Shown piece after piece: positions 6,380 to 12,650 of a stretch of DNA of 21,520 nt; the first letter of the stretch is position 1; each line of letters begins with the position of its first letter. Source of the stretch: Lentisphaeria bacterium (GTDB lineage: Bacteria; Verrucomicrobiota; Lentisphaeria; Victivallales; Victivallaceae); the NCBI GenBank assembly GCA_018265615.1, contig JABLYX010000073.1:1-21520 (forward strand), given 5' to 3'. The notes beneath the pieces were generated by a model. The model searched no databases. It had not been told where the DNA came from and saw only the letters and a list, made by a program, of their open reading frames with translations. Position numbers and translations under genes: made by a program.

Positions 6380-6814
6380 ATGAACCCCGAAAAGACCCGG
6401 GAACGGTTCCGCAGCCTGACGCTTCTGTCCGCCTCGGAACGCAACTACCCGACATCCCCCGCGGAGGCGAAGCTTGAGGCGTTTGAGAACGTCTACGCCG
6501 ACCGCGATTACACCATTGAATTCGACTGCCCGGAGTACACCTCGCTCTGTCCGGTGACCGGCCAGCCCGATTTCGGCCACATCACCGTGCGTTACGTGCC
6601 CGACAGGAAGTGCATCGAGAGCAAATCGCTCAAGCTGTATCTGTACTCGTTCCGCAACACGAATACCTTTCATGAGGAATCGGTGAACACCATTCTCGAC
6701 GCCGTGGTGAGCACCTGCTCCCCGCGCCGCGCCGAGGTCATCGGCCGTTTCCGCCCGCGCGGCGGAATCGCGATCAACGTAAAAGCAACCTACGGAGATA
6801 AGATCGATGAGTAG
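6380..6814 (+). CDS. queF: NADPH-dependent 7-cyano-7-deazaguanine (preQ0) reductase
   Basis: QueF reduces the nitrile of preQ0 to the amine of preQ1 in queuosine synthesis, a cytosolic step before tRNA insertion. At 144 residues it is the short, single-domain (YkvM-type) form. The nucleophile Cys57 lies in SLCPVTGQPDFG, with Asp64 as the acid. The QueF signature E80-SKSLKLY follows, and His98-Glu99 bind the substrate; these map with a two-residue offset onto B. subtilis C55, D62, H96 and E97. AGGA stands 5 nt before the ATG. The last 8 bp overlap argJ, implying translational coupling. No other queuosine gene is in the window. Confidence 0.96.
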   Translation: MNPEKTRERFRSLTLLSASERNYPTSPAEAKLEAFENVYADRDYTIEFDCPEYTSLCPVTGQPDFGHITVRYVPDRKCIESKSLKLYLYSFRNTNTFHEESVNTILDAVVSTCSPRRAEVIGRFRPRGGIAINVKATYGDKIDE

Positions 6815-8033
6815 TTTCAAACGCATTCCCAACGGCTCCGTCACCACGCCGCGCGGATTCCGGGCGGCGGGAGTCACCGCCGGATTCAAGCGCAGCGGCG
6901 CTCCCGATTTCGCGATGCTGGTCAGCGACGTGCCCGCGAACTTCGCGGGGGCGTTCACGAGCTGCACGTTTGCGGCCGCGCCGGTTCAGGTCTGCCGCAA
7001 GCGGGTCCTCACCACCGACACGATCCGCGCCGCTGTCATCAACTCCGGCAACGCGAACGCGTGTACCGGCGAAACCGGCCTGGCCAACGCCGAATCGACC
7101 TGTGTGCTGGCCGCGAACAAGCTCGGGATCAACCCCTCCGACGTGGTGGTCTCCTCGACCGGCCGGATCGGCACCCAACTGCCGATGGGGACGATCAAAA
7201 AGGGGATCGACCTGGCGGTGGCGGCGCTCTCCGACGACGGCGGGCGGCTCGCCGCGGAAGCGATCATGACCACGGACACCGTTCCGAAGTCGATCGCGGT
7301 CGAGCTCGAACTCGACGGCGTGGTCTGCTGTATCGGCGCGATGACGAAGGGCGCCGGCATGATCGACCCGTCGCTCAAGGTTCCGCATGCGACGATGCTC
7401 TGCTACATCACGACGGACGTGAAGATTCCGAACGCGCTGCTTTCCGAGATGATCGAGGAGAATGTCGGCGAATCGTTCAACCGGATCACGATCGACGGCG
7501 ACATGAGCACGAACGACACGGTCATCGCGATGGCGAACGGCCTTTCCGGCGTGGAGCTTGCGCCGGGAACCCCGAACGCCGCCGCCTTCCGCGAAGCGCT
7601 GCTCGCGGTCATGCAGCAGCTCGCGCGTGAAATGGTCATGGACGGCGAGGGTGTGACGAAATTCGTGAATATTGAGATTTTCAACGCCCGGACGGAAGAG
7701 GATGCGAAGCTCTGCGCCGAATCGGTCGCGAATTCGCTGCTCTGCAAGACCGCCTGGTTCGGCGGCGACCCGAACTGGGGCCGCGTGGTCGCCGCGCTCG
7801 GATACTCCGGCGCGAAGTTCAAGCCGGAGAAGGTCGACATCTTTTACGACGGCGTGCCGGTCGTGAAGGAGGGCGGCGACGCCGGAACTCCGGAAGCCGA
7901 TCTCGTCGATATCGTCCGCAAGCGGGAATTCACCGTTTCGGTCGATCTGCATGACGGCGATGAGAACTACTGGGTCTGGACGAACGACATCTCATACGAC
8001 TACGTCAAAATCAACGCGGATTACCACACCTAA
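6807..8033 (+). CDS. argJ: Bifunctional ornithine acetyltransferase / N-acetylglutamate synthase
   Basis: ArgJ recycles the acetyl group from N-acetylornithine to glutamate in arginine synthesis, and bifunctional forms also use acetyl-CoA. The proenzyme cleaves itself before the catalytic Thr in the block KGAGMI..(K)VPHATML (Thr196). Other family blocks are VINSGNANACTG, SSTGRIG and the C-terminal GDPNWGRVVAALG. The 408-residue length is normal. The ATG is 8 bp inside the end of queF with GGAG 9 nt upstream. No other arg gene is adjacent, so the operon is mixed rather than a pathway operon. Whether the enzyme is mono- or bifunctional cannot be read from sequence. Confidence 0.96.
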   Translation: MSSFKRIPNGSVTTPRGFRAAGVTAGFKRSGAPDFAMLVSDVPANFAGAFTSCTFAAAPVQVCRKRVLTTDTIRAAVINSGNANACTGETGLANAESTCVLAANKLGINPSDVVVSSTGRIGTQLPMGTIKKGIDLAVAALSDDGGRLAAEAIMTTDTVPKSIAVELELDGVVCCIGAMTKGAGMIDPSLKVPHATMLCYITTDVKIPNALLSEMIEENVGESFNRITIDGDMSTNDTVIAMANGLSGVELAPGTPNAAAFREALLAVMQQLAREMVMDGEGVTKFVNIEIFNARTEEDAKLCAESVANSLLCKTAWFGGDPNWGRVVAALGYSGAKFKPEKVDIFYDGVPVVKEGGDAGTPEADLVDIVRKREFTVSVDLHDGDENYWVWTNDISYDYVKINADYHT

Positions 8034-8050
8034 AATTCAGGATAGCATAC

Positions 8051-8857
8051 ATGAAAAGATCTGACGTCAAAGTTCTGGTCATCACCGGGTTCGGGCTCAA
8101 CTGCGAGCGCGAGACCGCGGCGGCGTGCAGGTTCGTCGGCGCAACGCCCGAACTGGTGCACCTCAACGACCTGATCGCGGGAAAGCATACGCTCGACGAA
8201 TACCAGTTCCTGATCTTCATCGGCGGATTCGCGTTCGGCGACCACCTCGGCTCCGGCACGATTTTCGCGAACCGGGTCAAGTTCCGGCTGCGCGAGCAGC
8301 TTGAGAAGTTCGTGGCCGACGGCAAGCTTGTGATGGGTGTCTGCAACGGGTTCCAGACGCTGACCCGCCTCGGCATGGTTCCGGCGCTCGGCGGCGACTA
8401 TTTCACGCAGACCGTTGCGTTGGCTCACAACGATTCCGGCGTCTTCCGCGACGACTGGTGCATCCTGAAGGCCGATCCGCAGTCGCCCTGCGTTTTCACG
8501 AAGGGGATCGACAAGATCCGCCTGCCGCTGCGTCACGGCGAAGGCAAGTTCGTCGCCGATGAATGCGTGTTGAACGAACTGGAAGCGCGCCATCTCGCGG
8601 CGGTGAAATATGTGAATGCCGACGGAAGCATCGCAACCGAGTTTCCGGCGAACCCGAACGGTTCGCTCCGCTCCATCGCCGGAATCTGCGACCCGACCGG
8701 CCGCATCTTCGGACTGATGCCGCACCCGGAAGCGTTCCTCTCTCCCTACAACTCGCCGAGCTGGACGGCTGACAAAGCCGCCGGAAAACTTGCACGGGAG
8801 GGGGAAGGCGTGGTGTTCTTCCGCAACGCGGTCGATTACATCGCCGACAGTTTCTGA
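8051..8857 (+). CDS. purQ: Phosphoribosylformylglycinamidine synthase, glutaminase subunit (PurQ-like)
   Basis: A class I glutamine amidotransferase that would feed ammonia to PurL in step four of purine synthesis. Visible features are VITGFGLNCERETA at the start, the oxyanion region GGFAFGDHLGSG (58-69), the nucleophile Cys98 in VMGVCNGFQ, and the PHPE His-Glu pair near residue 226. At 268 residues it resembles the longer PurQ type rather than the about 230-residue Bacillus form. Neither purS nor purL is nearby, so partner assignment is inferred. AGGA lies 9 nt upstream, and it follows argJ by 17 nt. It is the last gene of this operon. Confidence 0.87.
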   Translation: MKRSDVKVLVITGFGLNCERETAAACRFVGATPELVHLNDLIAGKHTLDEYQFLIFIGGFAFGDHLGSGTIFANRVKFRLREQLEKFVADGKLVMGVCNGFQTLTRLGMVPALGGDYFTQTVALAHNDSGVFRDDWCILKADPQSPCVFTKGIDKIRLPLRHGEGKFVADECVLNELEARHLAAVKYVNADGSIATEFPANPNGSLRSIAGICDPTGRIFGLMPHPEAFLSPYNSPSWTADKAAGKLAREGEGVVFFRNAVDYIADSF

Positions 8858-8877
8858 CCGGTTTCCGGAATATGATG

Positions 8878-8909
8878 AGCCGGGGAATCCGCGGATTCCC
8901 CGGCTTTTT
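8878..8909 (+). terminator. Intrinsic terminator after purQ
   Basis: A 13-bp perfect inverted repeat (8878-8890 with 8893-8905), almost a palindrome and so with a very tight loop, ends in five T. It begins 20 bp after the purQ stop and closes the queF-argJ-purQ unit. Confidence 0.9.
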
Positions 8910-8999
8910 CCTGCCGCGTTCCGCTTTTTCTCCCGGCTTTCCCCTGAAAAACTTTTTCCTGCCGCAGCCTCTCTTTGCTCCCCGCCCGGTGTTTCTCCA

Positions 9000-9027
9000 T
9001 TGAAAAAACGGGGAAACGTGCTATTTT
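9000..9027 (+). promoter_or_regulatory. Promoter for thiSFGH
   Basis: TTGAAA (9000-9005), a 16-nt spacer and an extended -10, TGC-TATTTT (9019-9027). Only about 30 nt separate the likely start site from the thiS ATG, too little for a TPP riboswitch. The upstream 8910-8999 holds a pyrimidine-rich tract and a 14-bp direct repeat (8904-8917, 8952-8965), nothing else recognised. Confidence 0.7.
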
Positions 9028-9063
9028 ATAAGGAGTTTTGAATCCAATCCGGAAGGGGGCGGG

Positions 9064-9261
9064 ATGGAAATCTGTTTCAATGGCACACCGCAGGAAGTTC
9101 CCGCCGGGACGACGGTTGCGGAATTCCTCGCGAAGCGGAACTTCAAGGCGGCCGAGGTCGTCGCGGAGGTGAACGATGAGATCCTCGACGCGGACGGGCT
9201 CGGGATCGTCCTGCGGGAGCGGGACTTCCTGAACGTGTTCCGGATCGTTGCCGGAGGCTGA
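9064..9261 (+). CDS. thiS: Sulfur carrier protein ThiS
   Basis: A ubiquitin-fold sulfur carrier of 65 residues ending in the obligatory Gly-Gly, which is adenylated by ThiF and thiocarboxylated before ThiG uses it. The start MEICFNGTPQEVPAGTTVAE follows the ThiS pattern. A purine-rich SD (GGAAGGGGG) precedes the ATG. It is first gene of the thiazole operon. The final codons GGA GGC (9253-9258) also form the GGAGG that serves thiF 10 nt downstream. Confidence 0.95.
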   Translation: MEICFNGTPQEVPAGTTVAEFLAKRNFKAAEVVAEVNDEILDADGLGIVLRERDFLNVFRIVAGG

Positions 9262-9267
9262 CGGGCC

Positions 9268-9873
9268 ATGGAGGTCAATCCATATCTTTCTCCGGCCGCC
9301 CGCGACATTCTCAGCCGCGCGGAAATCGGCATTGCGGGTGCGGGCGGGCTCGGCTCGAATTGTGCGATGCACCTTGTCCGTTCCGGAATCCGCAGGCTTG
9401 TCATTGCCGATTTCGACCGGGTTGCCGGGAGCAACCTGAACCGCCAGTTCTTCTTCGCGGACCAGGTCGGCATGAAGAAGGTCGAGGCGCTCGGCGCGAA
9501 CCTGCGGCGCATCGCGCCGGAGCTGGAGCTCGTGCTGCTCGACCTTGAAGTGACCGCCGGAAACGCCGCCGGACTGTTCGGCGCATGCGATGTCGTGGTC
9601 GAGGCGTTCGATTCGGGCACCGCGAAGCAGATGCTGATCCGCACGATGACGGCGGCCGGGAAGACGGTCGTCGCCGCGAGCGGTCTCGGCGGCTGGGGAC
9701 GGAGCAATGCGTTCCACCTGCGCCGGATGGCCGGCGGCAAGCTGTATGTCGCCGGGGATTTTGAAAGCGGCGTGGGAGACGGGGCCCTTGAACCGTTTTC
9801 GCCGCGGGTCGGCATCGCGGCCGCCATGGAAGCAAACACTGTAATTGCGCTCCTCCTCGGAGAAGAACCGTAA
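9268..9873 (+). CDS. thiF: ThiS adenylyltransferase, short 'family 2' ThiF
   Basis: An E1-like enzyme activating the ThiS C-terminus with ATP. The nucleotide-binding GAGGLGS is near residues 24-30, with the acidic/Arg block ADFDRVAGSNLNRQ near 47-60, the Lys in GMKKVEA, and the catalytic Asp in VVVEAFD. At 201 residues it is the short family 2 form seen in anaerobes. There are no paired CxxC zinc ligands and no equivalent of the E. coli ThiF C-terminal Cys, so sulfur must be passed differently. It begins 6 nt after thiS and its SD is inside thiS. Confidence 0.92.
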   Translation: MEVNPYLSPAARDILSRAEIGIAGAGGLGSNCAMHLVRSGIRRLVIADFDRVAGSNLNRQFFFADQVGMKKVEALGANLRRIAPELELVLLDLEVTAGNAAGLFGACDVVVEAFDSGTAKQMLIRTMTAAGKTVVAASGLGGWGRSNAFHLRRMAGGKLYVAGDFESGVGDGALEPFSPRVGIAAAMEANTVIALLLGEEP

Positions 9874-9905
9874 AGAAGCGCCCAACATAGGGAAGAGTTG
9901 TCATC

Positions 9906-10679
9906 ATGAAAGATCTCGTTATCGCCGGAAAGAAATTCAACAGCCGTTTCTTTCTCGGTACCGGCAAGTTCGCATCGAAGCAGCAGCTTGCGGCTGCGCT
10001 TGAGGCCTCCGGAACCGAACTGGTCACGACTGCTTTGACACGCGTCGACATCGCTGTTCCGGAAGCGGACGACATTCTGAGCGCGATCGACCGTTCGAAG
10101 ATTGAAATCATGCTGAACACCTCCGGCGCGCGCAACGCGGAAGAGGCGGTCCGCATTGCAAAGCTGGGCAAGGCTGCCGGGTATAACTGGATCAAGCTCG
10201 AAATCCACCCCGATGCGCACTACCTGCTGCCGGACCCGGTCGAAACACTGAAAGCAGCGGAGCAGATGGTCGGCATGGGGCTCGTCGTGCTGCCGTACAT
10301 CAACGCCGACCCGGTGCTCGCACGGCGACTCGAGGAGTGCGGCACGGCAGCCGTGATGCCGCTCGGCGCACCGATCGGCTCGAACCAGGGGCTGCGCACG
10401 CAGGCCATGCTCGAGATCATCGTCGAGCAGTCGAACATTCCGGTTGTGGTCGACGCGGGGATCGGGCTGCCTTCGCATGCCGCCGCCGCGATCGAGCTCG
10501 GCGCGGATGCGGTGCTCATCAACACGGCGGTAGCGGCGGCGGACGATCCGGCGAAGATGGCCGAGGCGTTCCGCCTGGCGATCCGCGCGGCTGAACTCGG
10601 CGTGCAGGCCGGTCCTCCGGCCGTGATTTCGGGCGCTTCGGCCACGAGTCCGCAGAACACGTTCGACATTTTCCGGTAA
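9906..10679 (+). CDS. thiG: Thiazole synthase
   Basis: ThiG is a TIM-barrel enzyme condensing deoxyxylulose 5-phosphate, ThiS thiocarboxylate and dehydroglycine into the thiazole phosphate of thiamine. Lys97 in NWIKLEIHPD is the Schiff-base residue. GTGKFAS at the start, LPYINADP, and MPLGAPIGSNQGL are textbook ThiG blocks, followed by the phosphate-binding VDAGIGLPSHA and GADAVLINTAVA. The 257-residue length is normal. GGAAGAG lies before the ATG, 32 nt after thiF. Confidence 0.98.
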   Translation: MKDLVIAGKKFNSRFFLGTGKFASKQQLAAALEASGTELVTTALTRVDIAVPEADDILSAIDRSKIEIMLNTSGARNAEEAVRIAKLGKAAGYNWIKLEIHPDAHYLLPDPVETLKAAEQMVGMGLVVLPYINADPVLARRLEECGTAAVMPLGAPIGSNQGLRTQAMLEIIVEQSNIPVVVDAGIGLPSHAAAAIELGADAVLINTAVAAADDPAKMAEAFRLAIRAAELGVQAGPPAVISGASATSPQNTFDIFR

Positions 10680-10692
10680 AGGGGAGGCGAAT

Positions 10693-11793
10693 ATGTTTCC
10701 TGAACTCAAATTTTCCGAAGCTGAAATCCGCCGCATGATCGACTCCGCCACGCCGGAGGCGGTTCTGAATTCGCTTGCGAAAGAGAAGCGCAGTTACTTC
10801 GATCTGCTGAACCTGATCTCGCCGGCGGCGATGCGGTTCCTGCCGCAGATGCGCGAGGTGTCGCAGAAGTGCCGCCGCCGTTACTACGGCAAAACGGTGA
10901 CGATTTATGCGCCGCTGTATATTTCGAACAGCTGTGTGAACGGCTGCAGATACTGCGACTTCAGCATCCGCCATAAATATGAGCGCAAAAGCCTGACGCT
11001 GGATGAGATCCGGCAGGAGACCGACGCGATTCTCGCGATGGGCATCGACTCCCTGCTGATCGTGGCCGGCGAAGACCCGGTCCGCATGAACGTCGATTTT
11101 CTCTGCGAAGTCGGCCGGATGCTGAAGGAGAGGTTTTCGTACCTGAGCCTCGAGATCGCGCCGCAGGAGGAGGAGGGGTACCGGAAGCTTTTCGACGCGG
11201 GCTACGAAGGGCTCACGCTCTTTCAGGAGACCTACAACCGGGAGCTTTACAGGGAGTTGCATCCGGTCGGACCGAAGCGGGTCTATGATTTCCGGGTCTG
11301 GAGCCAATTGCGCGCAGGGAAGGCCGGGATGCGCAATCTCGGCATGGCGTTCCTGCTCGGCCTCGACGAGTGGCGCATGGAGGCGGCGAGCCTCGGCGCC
11401 CATGCGATCTACCTGCAGAAGCACTGCTTTGAGAGCAAGGTGCAGTTTGCGTTCCCGCGCATCACGGCGACGGACGGCGGGTTCCAGCCCGCGCACCCGG
11501 TGGGTGATGAGGAGCTCGAACTCATGATGCTCGCGTTCCGCATTGTGTTCCCGGAGTGCGGCATGACCATTTCCACGCGCGAGAGCCCTGATTTCCGCGA
11601 CCGCATGGTGCAGCTTTGCGCCGACAACATGAGCGCCGCTTCGCGGGTGACTCCGGGCGGTTATGCGCTGCTCGCCGACGAGGATGTCGGCCAGTTCACG
11701 CTGAACGATTCACGCAGCGTCGAGGAGGTCGAAAGCGCAATCCGCCGTAACGGGCAGGAGGTGGTCCGCAAATACTGGGACCGCGCGCTGTAA
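10693..11793 (+). CDS. thiH: Radical SAM tyrosine lyase (2-iminoacetate synthase) ThiH
   Basis: ThiH cleaves tyrosine to p-cresol and dehydroglycine, the glycine-imine substrate of ThiG. The radical SAM cluster ligands Cys81, Cys85 and Cys88 are in SNSCVNGCRYCDF. The rest of the barrel shows the family segments LIVAGEDP, GLTLFQETYN and RNLGMAFLLGL. The 366-residue length is normal. GGGGAGG lies 5-6 nt upstream of the ATG. Its presence instead of the glycine oxidase ThiO points to anaerobic thiamine synthesis and links to ThiG by gene order. A terminator follows. Confidence 0.97.
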   Translation: MFPELKFSEAEIRRMIDSATPEAVLNSLAKEKRSYFDLLNLISPAAMRFLPQMREVSQKCRRRYYGKTVTIYAPLYISNSCVNGCRYCDFSIRHKYERKSLTLDEIRQETDAILAMGIDSLLIVAGEDPVRMNVDFLCEVGRMLKERFSYLSLEIAPQEEEGYRKLFDAGYEGLTLFQETYNRELYRELHPVGPKRVYDFRVWSQLRAGKAGMRNLGMAFLLGLDEWRMEAASLGAHAIYLQKHCFESKVQFAFPRITATDGGFQPAHPVGDEELELMMLAFRIVFPECGMTISTRESPDFRDRMVQLCADNMSAASRVTPGGYALLADEDVGQFTLNDSRSVEEVESAIRRNGQEVVRKYWDRAL

Positions 11794-11811
11794 AAAAAGT
11801 TCCGCCTCCGG

Positions 11812-11849
11812 CCGCTCCGGGAACGCCTGTGTTCCGGGGCGGTTTCTTT
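11812..11849 (+). terminator. Terminator of thiSFGH, possibly working in both directions
   Basis: Arms 11812-11824 and 11831-11842 pair with one bulged G around a 6-nt loop, followed by TTTCTTT. On the other strand, the same GGAAC (11820-11824) can pair with GTTCC at 11799-11803, and seven T (complement of 11798-11792) follow, which could end the leftward gene at 11877. Confidence 0.65.
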
Positions 11850-11876
11850 CTGCGGCGGGAGGGGGCTGCGCCGGGT

Positions 11877-12551
11877 TCACGGTTTCCAGCAGGCTTCTCC
11901 CGCGACGATGCCGTTTCTTGATTCGCGGACGGCGTTCAGCATGTTTTCGAGCATCTTCCGCTCGAGACGGGTGTAGCCGGTTCCGATGCGCTTCAGCTCG
12001 TAAAGGAGCTGACGTTCCGCCTGGTCGAAAAGCCCGAGCTCGCGCGAGAGCTCCGCATAGCGCAGCACAAGCTGGGCGTTCTGGTCGGAACGCTCCCGCT
12101 TCGGGCGGATCAGGTACTTTTCCGCGGTTCGGAGCGCTTCGTCCGGGAGCCCGAGGTATTTGCGGAAGAGGTCGAACCGGATGACCCACAGCAGCGGCAC
12201 CTCGGGCGACTCCCCGATCAGCTTGTCCACCCGGTCGAGCGCCGCAAGGTACTTCTCCTGCTTGATGAGCGCTTCGATCGGCCCCACGAGCGGCGCGGGC
12301 TTGTCGCGCCACCGCTTCGGGGCGAGCAGGGCGTCGACGATTCCGTCAGAAATATCCCGGAGATACAACCGCACGAAAAGCCCTCCCTCCACAGCTGCGC
12401 ATGCGACGCCGAGCAGAAAGTTGAAAACGGCTCCGGATTTGTCGCCTTTGACGAAACAGCCCCACATTTGATACATCAGATACATCATCAGGGCAAAAAA
12501 GCCGACTACCAGCAGGAAGCCGCCGGCTTTTACGATACGATCACGCCACAT
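11877..12551 (-). CDS. Membrane protein of unknown function with helical cytoplasmic region
   Basis: I recognise no family. The 224-residue protein has two hydrophobic segments, about 8-32 and 38-62, joined by a short charged turn. The rest is a soluble region of repeated amphipathic helices (PIEALIKQEKYLAALDRVDKL, FDLFRKYLGLPDEALRTAEK, LSRELGLFDQAERQLLYEL) with TPR-like spacing of small and aromatic residues. That suggests a membrane-anchored scaffold or interaction protein, but this is inference. The ATG at 12551 has GGGGA about 8 nt upstream. It is the only leftward gene between the thi and aspS operons. Its promoter candidate lies beyond the aspS start site, facing the aspS promoter. Confidence 0.8.
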   Translation of the reverse strand: MWRDRIVKAGGFLLVVGFFALMMYLMYQMWGCFVKGDKSGAVFNFLLGVACAAVEGGLFVRLYLRDISDGIVDALLAPKRWRDKPAPLVGPIEALIKQEKYLAALDRVDKLIGESPEVPLLWVIRFDLFRKYLGLPDEALRTAEKYLIRPKRERSDQNAQLVLRYAELSRELGLFDQAERQLLYELKRIGTGYTRLERKMLENMLNAVRESRNGIVAGEACWKP

Positions 12552-12585
12552 GGTGTAAATCCCCGCTTTTAAATTGATAAAACCG

Positions 12586-12594
12586 TGCTATATT
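12586..12594 (+). promoter_or_regulatory. Extended -10 promoter for aspS
   Basis: TGC-TATATT (12586-12594) is a good extended -10; the -35 region (CTTTTA at 12566-12571, 17-nt spacing) is poor, as allowed for extended -10 promoters. The predicted start is near 12601, about 50 nt before the aspS ATG. Confidence 0.5.
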
Positions 12595-12608
12595 AGTTTA
12601 CAATAGAG

Positions 12609-12637
12609 ACTATACACCAATAAATCAAACGATTCAA
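12609..12637 (-). promoter_or_regulatory. Promoter for the leftward membrane-protein gene
   Basis: On the minus strand TTGAAT (12637-12632), a 17-nt spacer and TATAGT (12614-12609) place a start near 12602. The element lies inside the aspS 5' leader, and its -35 overlaps the aspS SD AAGGA (12636-12640). Confidence 0.6.
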
Positions 12638-12650
12638 GGAACTTTCTGAG

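Noticed and set aside
8858..9063. TPP riboswitch before thiS
   Set aside because: No thi-box core was found, and the space between promoter and ATG is too short.
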